64,000 nt of DNA from JBGAPH01 sp046349955 (GTDB lineage: Bacteria > Planctomycetota > Planctomycetia > Pirellulales > JBGAPH01). The first letter of the stretch is position 1. Each line of letters begins with the position of its first letter. The stretch is taken from assembly GCA_046349955.1 (NCBI GenBank), contig JAXMBI010000018.1, positions 1-64,000 of the forward strand, written 5' to 3'. A program made the translations under genes and the position numbers. This document shows, one piece after another, positions 7,437 to 16,440 of the stretch. A model generated the notes under the pieces. The model ran no database searches and was not told where the DNA came from. It worked only from the letters and a program-made list of their open reading frames with translations.

Positions 7437-9575
7437 ATGCCTATCGTCTCGCTGGATTGGCCCGAACCCGATATCGCCACGCTTACGTTCGACGATCCCA
7501 GTAAAGGCGCGAACGTCCTTTCGCGCTCGGTGCTGAACGAGTTGGCCGCGCATCTCGACGTGCTCGAGAAGCGCGCCGACCTGGCCGGCGTGATCGTGCG
7601 CTCCGGCAAGCCGGGCACGTTCATCGCTGGGGCCGACCTGCGCGAGTTCGCCAAGGACCTCGACGCTGCGCCCGATGAAGTGATCGAGCTTTGCACTCAC
7701 GGCCGCAAGCTGTTCGAGCGCTTGTCCAAACTGCCCGGCGTGAGCGTGGCCGCGATCGACGGCATTTGCGTCGGCGGCGGCGCGGAACTGGCCGTGTGGT
7801 GCGATCGCCGCGTCTTTTCGGACAACCCCAAGACCGCCTTCGGCTTTCCCGAGGTCAAGCTGGGGTTGATGCCGGGCTGGGGGGGCACCGCCCGCAGCAC
7901 GCGGCTGGTCGGCCTGGGAAACGCCGTCGAGCTAGTCACCGGCGGTGAGAACATCGATCCGCACGCCGCCCAAGCACTGGGCTTGGCGATCGATGTCGTG
8001 CCGGCCGAAAAGCTGCTCGCCGCGGCCGTGAACGTCATTCGCCAAGACAAGCTCACGAGCCAGTATCTCACCGATCGTCGGCACGCCCACCAGGGGGTGA
8101 ACCTGAGCGAAACCGAACTGACGTTCCTGGGCGCCACCGCCGCGGCCTACATCCAAGGGCAAACGAAGGGGCACTATCCCGCGCCGCTGGCCGCGCTCGA
8201 GCTGATGCTCTCGGCCGCGCGGCTCGATCTGGAAACGGCCTGCCAGCGCGAGGCCGAGGCCTTCGTGCAGTTGTTCGGCACGCCGGTGAACCGGGCGCTG
8301 CTCAACGTGTTTTTCTTGAGCGACCGCAACAAGAAGGACACCGGCGTTGAACGCCCCGTTGAACCGCGACCCGTGAAGAGCGTGAGCGTGCTCGGGGCCG
8401 GCATCATGGGGCAGGGAATCGCGGTGGCCTGCATCAAACGCGGCCTGCCGGTCAACATGTCGGACGCCGCGGCCGAGGCCCTGGCCGGCGCTTCCCAGAG
8501 CGTGCTCACCGAGGCCGCCTATAACAAAGCGCTCAAGGGCCCCGACGTGCAAAAGATGCCCGGGCTGGCCGCCCTGTTCAACGCCACCACGTCGGACGAG
8601 GAACTCGCGCGGGTGGATCTGCTGATCGAGGCGATCGTCGAGAACATGGAGGTCAAGCGCAGCGTCTACAAGCGGCTCGAGCCCAAGTTGCGCGACGACG
8701 CGATCCTGGCCTCGAACACCTCGACGATCCCGATCGGCAAGCTGGCCGAGGGCCTTGCTCGCCCCGAGCGGTTCTGCGGCATCCACTTCTTCAACCCCGT
8801 GCGGAAGATGCCGCTCGTGGAGGTGATCCGCGGCGCGAAGACGAGCGACGAAACGGTGGCTACGGCGGTGGCCTTCGCCAAGAAGATCGGCAAGTCGCCG
8901 ATCGTGGTGAACGATGGGCCCGGCTTTTTGGTCAATCGGCTGCTCTTTCCGTACATGCAGGAATCGCTCGAGTTGCTGGTCGAGGGCGTGCCGGTCAAGC
9001 TCGTGGAGCGGGCGGCCAAGGACTTCGGAATGCCGATGGGGCCGATCACGCTCTACGACGTAGTGGGGCTCGACACCGCCTTCTACGCCGGCCGCGTGAT
9101 GTGGGAGGCGTTTCCCGACCGGATCATCCCGTCGCAACTCTTGGCGACGCTTGTCAAGCGCGGCCGTTTGGGGCAAAAGGCAGGCGCCGGCTTCTTCGCC
9201 TATCCTCCCGGCAAGAAACCGGAGAAGGGCGTGCCTGACCCGGCGTTCGAGCCGATCCTGCAAACTTACTTGCGTGGCGACCCGCTCAAGCTCACCCAGG
9301 AGCAGGTGACCGCACGGCTCTTCCTACCCATGCTGCTCGAGGCGACGCGGGCTTTGGAAGACGGCGTGGTCCGCGACCCGCGCGACGTCGACCTCGGGCT
9401 GATCTACGGGCTGGGCTTTCCGCCCTTCAAAGGGGGCCTGCTCTTCTGGGCCGACACGCTCGGGGCGGCCAAGATTCTCGAGATGCTGGGGCCGTTCGAG
9501 GCGCTCGGCCCGCGGATGCAGCCGACGCAGCTCTTGCTCGACATGGCCCGCGATGGGCGGAAGTTCTGCGCGTAA
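7437..9575 (+). CDS. fadJ: Fatty-acid oxidation enzyme, enoyl-CoA hydratase / 3-hydroxyacyl-CoA dehydrogenase
   Basis: A 712-residue bifunctional FadB/FadJ-type protein. Residues 1-190 form the crotonase domain with IAGADLREF and both catalytic glutamates (Glu117 in GGGAELA, Glu139 in FPEVKLGLMPGWGG). The NAD-binding domain starts at about 315 with GAGIMGQG (320-327), the dehydrogenase His450 lies in IHFFNP, and the C-terminal helical domain runs to the end. It would hydrate enoyl-CoA and oxidise the L-3-hydroxyacyl-CoA in beta-oxidation. I chose the ATG at 7437 because homology begins there; the sequence upstream is not domain-like. No thiolase partner is encoded in the window. FadB versus FadJ cannot be separated here. 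Confidence 0.9.
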   Translation: MPIVSLDWPEPDIATLTFDDPSKGANVLSRSVLNELAAHLDVLEKRADLAGVIVRSGKPGTFIAGADLREFAKDLDAAPDEVIELCTHGRKLFERLSKLPGVSVAAIDGICVGGGAELAVWCDRRVFSDNPKTAFGFPEVKLGLMPGWGGTARSTRLVGLGNAVELVTGGENIDPHAAQALGLAIDVVPAEKLLAAAVNVIRQDKLTSQYLTDRRHAHQGVNLSETELTFLGATAAAYIQGQTKGHYPAPLAALELMLSAARLDLETACQREAEAFVQLFGTPVNRALLNVFFLSDRNKKDTGVERPVEPRPVKSVSVLGAGIMGQGIAVACIKRGLPVNMSDAAAEALAGASQSVLTEAAYNKALKGPDVQKMPGLAALFNATTSDEELARVDLLIEAIVENMEVKRSVYKRLEPKLRDDAILASNTSTIPIGKLAEGLARPERFCGIHFFNPVRKMPLVEVIRGAKTSDETVATAVAFAKKIGKSPIVVNDGPGFLVNRLLFPYMQESLELLVEGVPVKLVERAAKDFGMPMGPITLYDVVGLDTAFYAGRVMWEAFPDRIIPSQLLATLVKRGRLGQKAGAGFFAYPPGKKPEKGVPDPAFEPILQTYLRGDPLKLTQEQVTARLFLPMLLEATRALEDGVVRDPRDVDLGLIYGLGFPPFKGGLLFWADTLGAAKILEMLGPFEALGPRMQPTQLLLDMARDGRKFCA

Positions 9576-9584
9576 AAGCGGAAT

Positions 9585-9697
9585 TTAGCCCCCCGTGAGT
9601 CACGGGGGGACGAGAATCGCGACACACTAATCGCGAAGTTCGGCCTCGATCGGCCGGGTTGCGATAGTTCTACCCCCGGCGACTCGCCGGGGGCTAA
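9585..9697. repeat. Inverted pair of REP-like hairpins
   Basis: Two hairpins face each other just after the beta-oxidation gene. The first (9589-9609) is CCCCCCGTG-AGT-CACGGGGGG; the second (9673-9693) is CCCCCGGCG-ACT-CGCCGGGGG. Read on opposite strands both start TTAGCCCCC, have an AGT loop, and are followed by an ATCGC-AC type tail. The stems differ by paired changes that keep base pairing. This layout is that of REP/BIME elements; the first hairpin could also end transcription. Confidence 0.7.
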
Positions 9698-9811
9698 TGA
9701 GCATGTCGAACGCGGTTTGCCGCTCCGGCGTTTCTCTCGACCCGTGGCACGGCGCCGTCCCTGCGAATAGACTAGGACCCGCACCCGACCTTCCCGCCTG
9801 AGATCTTCGCC

Positions 9812-10840
9812 ATGCGGATTCCCCTCCTGTCGCTTTGCTGCGTTGCCCTCGTGCTCTTTCCCCCGGCGGCCTGGTCGGCCGAGCCGGCGTTCGAATTGCA
9901 CGACGGCGACCGCGTGGTGCTGCTGGGCGACGCCTTCATCGAGCGCGATCAGGCGTTTGGCGAACTTGAGCTGGCGCTAGCTACGCGCTGGCCCGACCGC
10001 CGAGTGGTGTTCCGCAACCTCGGCTGGAGCGGAGACAACGTCTTCGGCCGCTCGCGAGCGGGCTTTGGCGCTCCGGCCACCGATCCGAGCGAGTGGATTC
10101 CCCCCAGCCCGCAAACCGAGCACGGCTTCAAGCAGCTGCGCGAGCAGGTGCTGGAGACGCGGCCCACGGTGATCTTCGTCGCCTACGGGGCGACCGAGTC
10201 GTATGCGGACGATGCGGGGCTCGCGCAGTTCGCCGCCGGCTATCGAACCTTGCTCGACGCCTTGGCGGAAACCAAGGCCCGGTTCGTGCTGCTCTCGCCC
10301 CTGCCTGTCGAAAAGCTGGGTCCGCCGCTGCCTGATCCGGCCGCCGACAACGCGCGGCGGCAGAAGTATGCGGCCGTGATCCGGGAGATCGCCGCGGAGC
10401 GCGGGGCGCGGTTCGTCGACTTGTTCGCTCTGCTGGGGCCGGCGATGAGCGCGAGCGGCGGGGCGGCGGCGCGCGGAAACGCAGCGTCCCTCACCCCGGC
10501 CCTGTCCCATGGGGAGAGGGAGACGCTGACTGACAACGGGATTCACCTAAATGCGCGCGGCTACCGAGTTGCGGCGCAGGCACTGGCCAAGGGGTTGGGT
10601 TGGACGCCCGTCTCGCCGCCAGAATCGGGCCCGCAGCGCGCGGCCTACGAGCAATTGCGCGGCGCGATCCTGGCTAAGAACGAGCTCTACTTCCATCGCT
10701 GGCGGCCGGCCAACAACACCTACCTGTTTCTGTTCCGCAAGCACGAACAGGGGCAGAACGCCAAGGAGATCCCCATGTTCGATCCTTTGGTGGCTGAGCG
10801 CGAGCAGGAAATCGCCAAGCTGCTCGAAGCCGCCCGGTAG
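9812..10840 (+). CDS. SGNH/GDSL-like exported protein lacking the catalytic serine
   Basis: The 342-residue product has a signal peptide (residues 1-22) and an SGNH-hydrolase layout: block I VVLLGDAFIER at 35-45, block II with NLGWSGDN, block III VAYGATES, and block V DNGIHLNARGY near residue 245. In active enzymes block I reads GDS; here it is GDA (Ala41), and the block III Asn is not in place, while the Asp/His pair of block V remains. Planctomycetes often carry such proteins alone or fused to cytochrome/sugar-binding domains. It may bind carbohydrate or ester substrates without hydrolysing them; that is inference. Confidence 0.7.
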   Translation: MRIPLLSLCCVALVLFPPAAWSAEPAFELHDGDRVVLLGDAFIERDQAFGELELALATRWPDRRVVFRNLGWSGDNVFGRSRAGFGAPATDPSEWIPPSPQTEHGFKQLREQVLETRPTVIFVAYGATESYADDAGLAQFAAGYRTLLDALAETKARFVLLSPLPVEKLGPPLPDPAADNARRQKYAAVIREIAAERGARFVDLFALLGPAMSASGGAAARGNAASLTPALSHGERETLTDNGIHLNARGYRVAAQALAKGLGWTPVSPPESGPQRAAYEQLRGAILAKNELYFHRWRPANNTYLFLFRKHEQGQNAKEIPMFDPLVAEREQEIAKLLEAAR

Positions 10841-10852
10841 CGGCGTTCCAGT

Positions 10853-11713
10853 TCAGCGTTCCGGCGCGAGCACTGCGTTGTCGATGAGCCGAGTGGCCCC
10901 AACGCGAGCTGCGATGGCCAGCACGGTCGGACCGTCGATGCGTGGCTTGTCGGCCAGCGTGTCGGGGTCGGCGAGCACCAGGTAATCGAGCGGCACATTG
11001 ACCGCGGCGAACATGGGCCGCAGCTTCGCCAGAATCGTGGCCGCATCGCGCTCTCCCGCTGCGACGAGTTGCTGAGCTTCGGCCAGGCTTTGCGAGAGCA
11101 CGAGCGCCCGCCGCCGCTCGTCGGCCGAGAGATACCGGTTCCGCGAGCTCATGGCCAAGCCGTCGGGTTCTCGAACGATGGGGCGGACGCGGATTTCGAT
11201 CGGCAGATCGAGATCGGCCGTCATGCGTTTGATGACGAGCGTCTGCTGAAAGTCCTTCTGGCCGAAGTAGGCGCGGTCGGCCGGCAGGGCTTGGAACAGC
11301 TTGAGCACGATCGTGGCGACGCCGCGGAAGTGCGTGGGCCGATGTGCGCCCTCGAGCGGCCGGCTGACCCCTTCGACCTCGACGAACGTGCTGTGCCCCG
11401 GCGGATACATGTCGGCCACGGCAGGCGCGAAGACCAAATCTGTGCCGACACTTGCCAGCAGTTCGCAGTCGGCCTGCAGGTTGCGCGGATAGCGCTCGAA
11501 GTCTTCGCCGGGGGCGAACTGCGTTGGGTTCACGAAGATAGTCGTCACGGCCAGGTCGCACTCGGCCTTGGCCGCCTCGACCAGGCTTAAGTGCCCGGCG
11601 TGGAGCGCGCCCATGGTGGGAACGACGCCTACGGTGCGGCGGGCGCGCTGCGCGGCGCGCGTCCAATCGCGGGCGTCTTGAACCGTGGTGACAACGGCAG
11701 GCAGTAAAGGCAT
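10853..11713 (-). CDS. panC: Pantothenate synthetase
   Basis: The 286-residue protein condenses pantoate and beta-alanine with ATP in pantothenate (coenzyme A) synthesis. Seen in the sequence: TMGALHAGHLSLV near residue 33 with the HxGH nucleotide motif (His38, His41), FVNPTQF at 60-66, the pantoate site region HFRGVATIVLKLF and YFGQKDFQQ, and the MSSRN loop at 188-192 in place of KMSKS. Length is typical for the family. It lies downstream of and on the same strand as the giant proteins but 133 bases away, so it is probably independently expressed. No other pantothenate gene is present. Confidence 0.93.
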   Translation of the reverse strand: MPLLPAVVTTVQDARDWTRAAQRARRTVGVVPTMGALHAGHLSLVEAAKAECDLAVTTIFVNPTQFAPGEDFERYPRNLQADCELLASVGTDLVFAPAVADMYPPGHSTFVEVEGVSRPLEGAHRPTHFRGVATIVLKLFQALPADRAYFGQKDFQQTLVIKRMTADLDLPIEIRVRPIVREPDGLAMSSRNRYLSADERRRALVLSQSLAEAQQLVAAGERDAATILAKLRPMFAAVNVPLDYLVLADPDTLADKPRIDGPTVLAIAARVGATRLIDNAVLAPER

Positions 11714-11845
11714 GTTCGTGGACGAGAGTCGGGATTGAGGAGTGAATCCACGATTCTACGGCCGACTGCCGGGCGGGATAGGGCAGCGCGTGGAAACGCG
11801 CCGGGGGGCTCGCTTCGCTCGACCCCAGCCACCCCATTCCCAGCT

Positions 11846-14800
11846 CTATTCCAAGCTCAGATCGAGCGTTGCCTGAGCCGTTTGACCGCCCACCACCGTG
11901 GCCGTGGCGCTCGCCTTGCGGTCGCTGGCCGATTTGCTCGTGGAGAGCTTGTATTCTCCCGGCTTGAGCTTGTCGAACACGAACGTTCCCTGCGGGCTCG
12001 TTTGCGTGGTCAGGGGGTTCTTGCCTTCGTGGTCGGTAAGTTGCACTTGCAGGCCGGCCTGGGGCAACGGTCCTTCGTTGACGATTCCGGCGATGCGCCC
12101 CACCGAGAGATCGGGCGGCTCGCGGACCTCGATCGTCGCCGCGGCCAGGCTCGAGAGCCCCACTTGGTTGGTGAACTGCACCGTGACCGGCTGCGGGCCC
12201 GTTTGCTTCTCCGGCAACGCGATGAGGGCCGTCCATTGCGTGCCGCCGGGGCCGACGGGTTTTCCCTCAACGGGGGGCGCTCCCGCAGGCGGCTTGCCGT
12301 CGACCGGCGCCCCGAGGAAGAACTTGGCCTCCGTTACGGCGGTTAGTCCCGGCCAGCACGCCGCCGAGACGGTCACCTTGGCGCCCGGTGTGGCTGACGG
12401 CCCCGCCTGTACGAACTGCAGGCCTTGCGGCGGTTGATCGTCGAAGGTGATCGGCTGGATGGCGCTGGCCAACTCCTGGCCTTGGTCGCTCAGCAGGCGC
12501 GCCCGCAGATAGCGGTGCCCCACGAGGCCGCTGGCGTCGAGGGTGGGCTTCCAGTCGTGCAGGGTCGCCCGCACGAGCACGGCGCCCTGCGGGCCGCTGG
12601 GAGTGACGAGCGATTGGCGATCACGGGGCGTAGGCAGCGCCAAACTGCGCTCGACGGCGAGCAGTGAGCCTTGCCCCTGGCAGATCGCCAGGTCGAGCGT
12701 GGCGCCGCCGGGAGCATTGTCGGTCTCCAGGCCGAAGCTGAAGTTCGAAGCGGCGAGCGCCGCGGACGGCGCATCGATCCGGACCGCCGGACGCAGTTCC
12801 TCGGTCGGCGTCGTTGGCTGGCCGCGGGGGGCGAACGTGGCCGCGAACACAAACGCCCGCGGGCACTCATCGACGTTGATGTAGAAGTAGCCGTTGTCGT
12901 CGACTGTAGGCTTGAGCCGCAGGCCGGTCGCAGTAAGTTCGATCGGCGAGGTTCCCGCTACCACGGCGCGAAACGCCCCCCCGCTCGCGCCGGCGAACCC
13001 GGGAATCCGCGTTGTGGGAAGCGACAGGTCGACCTTGGCCGGCGGGAGCAGCGACCGCAGACCGGCCACGCGTACGCTCAGTTTATTCACGTCCACCGGG
13101 CCCGGTTGGTAGACCGCGCCATCGACGGCCACGTACTCCCGCGGCAGCGCGATCTCGATCGCCACGCGGCGTTGTCCTAAGAGCCGCTGCGTTTCCGGAT
13201 CGCGAACGGTGAGCAGCAATTCCGTGGCGGGAAGCAAACTTTGTTCAGGCTTGGGTAAGCCCGCGAGTTGCACGGGAAGCGTGGTCCGCGGCGGCAGGGT
13301 CAGCTTGCCGGTGTAGAGCGCGCCGGCCTGAAGCTCGACAAGCACGTCGCGTGGCACGTGGCGCGGATTGGTGACGAAGAAGTAGAACGCCTGATCCTGC
13401 CCCGTAGGCCGCACGCGCACGTCGTCGAGCGCCGGCTCGGGCGTACGGGGATTGGTGCTGAGCGCTACGTGGAAGTGTTCGAGCCGCTCGAGCCCCTCGA
13501 TCACGAGCGGCTGATGATAGGTCTGCTCGCCGCTGCGGACCTGCACGAGCACGCCGCGAACGTCCGAGAGGTCCGACAGGCGGCCCAGCGCGAGTTGCAG
13601 ATCGAAGGCAAAGGGCGATCCGCCCGAGCCGCCGCGCGGCGCCGAGCTCTCCAGGGCAGCGCAAGGAGCGAGCACTTGGCATTGCGGCGCGTGCTGATCG
13701 CCCGATGCGGCGAAGCGCCAGGGCACCACGACGGGCACGCTCGGGCTCTCGAGCGTCAGGCCGGCCACCTCGTCGTTCCCCATGAACTCGATTCCCACCG
13801 GTTCGAGGGCAATCTCGGCGGCGCGGGCGTATTCGCGGGCGGCCTCTCCCGAGAACGCCGGCTCTTGCCGGTCGGCCTCGGCGTACCAGAAGCGGCGAGC
13901 CCGCCAAGCCCATTGCCGCCGCAGGGCAGCGCGCCACCAGCGATAACCGGGGTATTGTTCCGGCGCGGTGTCGGGGGAACGCTCGATTCCAGACAGCACC
14001 GCCGCGACGCGGGCGGTTTCCTCGGAAACGGAGGGGGCGGCCGCCGCCAGCGCGGCCAGCAGTTGCGGCGCCACGTCGATGGTTTGTGGTCTCTCGGATG
14101 GGCGGCCCACAGGCGTCTTGCCTGAAGCCAGACCGGCCAACTGCAACAGCGCCTGAGCCATTTGCCGACGACGCGTGGCCGCCTCCTGCTCGGCGTGCAG
14201 GGCGGCGCCCGAATCTCCGGCCGGAGCGTCGGTGGGGACAATGAGTTGCTGCTCGTCGGCGCGGTCGGCCGCGAGCGTCACGGCTGCCAGCCGCTGGGCG
14301 GCCTGCCGCTGGATTGGCCAAAGCTGCGCGCGAGCGTCGGCGGACAACAGCGGCGACTCGAGCAGTTCTTCCGCCAGGGATAAGTCGTCGAGGACCAGAT
14401 CGGGGGCGGCCAACCGGGCCGAGAGCTGGCCGAGCGCTTCCGGCGAAAGGGGCTGATTCAAGAGTTGCCGCTGCAGGGAAAGGGCCATCGTCGCCCGCGC
14501 CGCGCGCTCGCCGGCGGCGCTGCGCGTCATCGCGCCGGCGCCGGCCGCCGGGGGATGGAGGGCGGAGAGCGTTTCGTCGGCGGCCTCCACCGTGCCGAGC
14601 CACGTGGCGAGCCACTCCGGCCGGCGGGCGAGCAGCCGCGTCCAGCCGGGCAACGCATACAGCGCCCGGTCCGACGACTGGAACGCTTCGTCCATGATCT
14701 GCTGAAGCTCGCGGATTTCGTCAAGCCGATCGCTTGCGCGATGCAACTGTTCTTCCGCGGCTGCCCGCGGCGCAAAGCCGGCGGCGAGGTACAGGTACGT

Positions 14801-16429
14801 TCCTTCGTATTGAGCCTGCGCCGCTGCGCCGAGCAGGGGCTGGCATGCAGAGTAGGTGCGGGGGCGCACGCTGCACGCGCCGAGCCACAGCGTCGCCTGC
14901 AGCAACGGCCTCAGCGCTGGGTCGACTTGGGCAGGATCCGATGTGGCCAGCTCCGCCAAGCGGCGCAGCAGCAGCGTTTCGAAGAACTTGGGCTGCGGAG
15001 CGCTCGTTTTGAGCAGGCCGTCATAGAACCGGCAGGACGCGGGAGAGAGCGCGGGGTCGTTGGCTGCCGCTAGGAAGACTGCCAGTGCGAGCGCCGCTGG
15101 CGGCGTCTTGGCATGTTGCGCGGCGAAGCTCTGCAAGAGCGCTGTTTCGGCCGCGGCCCGCTTGTCGGGGGGCTGCGGGGCGGTCTGCGACCATTGCGCC
15201 GCGGCTTGTCGCACCTGGGCGAAGAGCGCGGCGTCGAGCGGCGTGCCCATTTGGGCGCTCTCGAAGAGCGTTCGCGGCGGTGGCGCGTTCAGTCCTGCGG
15301 TCAGCTTGGCGCGGGCTGCCTGAAGTGAGTTGACGATCGCCGTGACATTGACCGCCGTGTCCGACGCCGTTCCGCCAAACGACAGGCGGCCCTCTTCCGC
15401 CAGGAGCAAACGTTCGAGCCGATGTGTCAGTTCGGTCAACTCGAGCAGATTGCCGCTCGCCCAAGCGTCGCGCAGCCGCCAGGCCGCGGCAAGTTCGGCC
15501 GGATACTGGATCGCCGGCGCCATGGGCTCGAGCGGTTCCGGAACGCCGTGCGGCACGAGCGTTAGATCGAAGTCATGGCCTTCGCCCAAGAGCTGCGGCG
15601 TTTGCGACCGCAGGCAGTTTTCGCGGGCCCAACGCGCCACGCGGGCCTGCACGAACCGTCCCAGTTCGTGGGCCGTCACGCGGCCGTCGCGCGTGGGCGA
15701 TGCAGTGTCTGCATAACCTCGGAGCCCGAGCTCCATATAGTAGCCGAACACGCTGCGCCCCAAGGCAGCCGAGGCGCCGGCAACTTCGCCTGGCCCGCAG
15801 CTCGTGATTACGATCCGCGACGGATCAGGCACGGCGGCCAGTTCGGCCTGCACGCGGGCCGCGGCGTCGTTGGTCATCACGCCGCTGGCCGGCGAGGCGA
15901 TCGACCAGAAGATGTCGAGAATCAGCAGCTTGCCGTCGGCTGGCGAGTCTTTGATCGCCTTGAGCACTTCGGCCAGCGGCAGACGACCGCCGGTCTCCTC
16001 GGGGCGCACGCCGGCCGCGAGAAGTTCGACCCGTCCCTCGTCGTTCGTGAGGGCATAGGCCGAAAGGTAGACCACGATATGCTGGCGCCGGCCCGGCAAC
16101 TCGCTGAGCGTGCGCCGCAGCAAACGCTGGTCGATGCCTGGCGAGGTGAGCAGCGGGTGGGTGAAATACTGGCCGGCCAGCAGAGCGCGGCGGTCTTGCC
16201 GAGCGGGCCAATTGTCGCCCAGTGGGCTGGGATATTCGGTGATCCAGAGTGGGATGAACAAGGGATGAGGCCGGGCACGCCACCACGACGCTAGCCCCGC
16301 CACGGCGCCAACGAGGGCCAACAGCGTCGCGCCGAGCGCCAGCCGGCGCCGCAACCGCTTGGGCACGCGCCAGGGGGCGGCTCTGAACTCGGGCGGAGTC
16401 CGCCAGCGAAGTTGGTCGGTCGAGCTCAT
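11846..16429 (-). CDS. Giant membrane-anchored pseudo-caspase with C-terminal carboxypeptidase-regulatory-like domain
   Basis: A 1527-residue protein with one membrane helix (residues 29-49). Residues 55-275 align in layout with the C14 caspase domain: strand IVVYLSAYA (118-126), strand KLLILDIFWS (167-176), strand RIVITSCGPGEVAGAS, then the YADTxxxxRDGRVTAHELGRFV end. In active caspases these read Y-F-S-G-H-G and L-L-D-A-C-H-S; here His is Tyr125 and Cys is Phe174, so it is catalytically dead. A long Ala/Arg/Leu helical region follows, then beta-rich segments, and a carboxypeptidase-regulatory-like domain near 1440-1527 (GTFVFDKLKPGEYKL). It is 11 bases downstream of the second giant gene, in one operon. 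Role unknown; a membrane scaffold is inferred. Confidence 0.7.
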   Translation of the reverse strand: MSSTDQLRWRTPPEFRAAPWRVPKRLRRRLALGATLLALVGAVAGLASWWRARPHPLFIPLWITEYPSPLGDNWPARQDRRALLAGQYFTHPLLTSPGIDQRLLRRTLSELPGRRQHIVVYLSAYALTNDEGRVELLAAGVRPEETGGRLPLAEVLKAIKDSPADGKLLILDIFWSIASPASGVMTNDAAARVQAELAAVPDPSRIVITSCGPGEVAGASAALGRSVFGYYMELGLRGYADTASPTRDGRVTAHELGRFVQARVARWARENCLRSQTPQLLGEGHDFDLTLVPHGVPEPLEPMAPAIQYPAELAAAWRLRDAWASGNLLELTELTHRLERLLLAEEGRLSFGGTASDTAVNVTAIVNSLQAARAKLTAGLNAPPPRTLFESAQMGTPLDAALFAQVRQAAAQWSQTAPQPPDKRAAAETALLQSFAAQHAKTPPAALALAVFLAAANDPALSPASCRFYDGLLKTSAPQPKFFETLLLRRLAELATSDPAQVDPALRPLLQATLWLGACSVRPRTYSACQPLLGAAAQAQYEGTYLYLAAGFAPRAAAEEQLHRASDRLDEIRELQQIMDEAFQSSDRALYALPGWTRLLARRPEWLATWLGTVEAADETLSALHPPAAGAGAMTRSAAGERAARATMALSLQRQLLNQPLSPEALGQLSARLAAPDLVLDDLSLAEELLESPLLSADARAQLWPIQRQAAQRLAAVTLAADRADEQQLIVPTDAPAGDSGAALHAEQEAATRRRQMAQALLQLAGLASGKTPVGRPSERPQTIDVAPQLLAALAAAAPSVSEETARVAAVLSGIERSPDTAPEQYPGYRWWRAALRRQWAWRARRFWYAEADRQEPAFSGEAAREYARAAEIALEPVGIEFMGNDEVAGLTLESPSVPVVVPWRFAASGDQHAPQCQVLAPCAALESSAPRGGSGGSPFAFDLQLALGRLSDLSDVRGVLVQVRSGEQTYHQPLVIEGLERLEHFHVALSTNPRTPEPALDDVRVRPTGQDQAFYFFVTNPRHVPRDVLVELQAGALYTGKLTLPPRTTLPVQLAGLPKPEQSLLPATELLLTVRDPETQRLLGQRRVAIEIALPREYVAVDGAVYQPGPVDVNKLSVRVAGLRSLLPPAKVDLSLPTTRIPGFAGASGGAFRAVVAGTSPIELTATGLRLKPTVDDNGYFYINVDECPRAFVFAATFAPRGQPTTPTEELRPAVRIDAPSAALAASNFSFGLETDNAPGGATLDLAICQGQGSLLAVERSLALPTPRDRQSLVTPSGPQGAVLVRATLHDWKPTLDASGLVGHRYLRARLLSDQGQELASAIQPITFDDQPPQGLQFVQAGPSATPGAKVTVSAACWPGLTAVTEAKFFLGAPVDGKPPAGAPPVEGKPVGPGGTQWTALIALPEKQTGPQPVTVQFTNQVGLSSLAAATIEVREPPDLSVGRIAGIVNEGPLPQAGLQVQLTDHEGKNPLTTQTSPQGTFVFDKLKPGEYKLSTSKSASDRKASATATVVGGQTAQATLDLSLE

Positions 16430-16440
16430 GGCGTTCCTGG

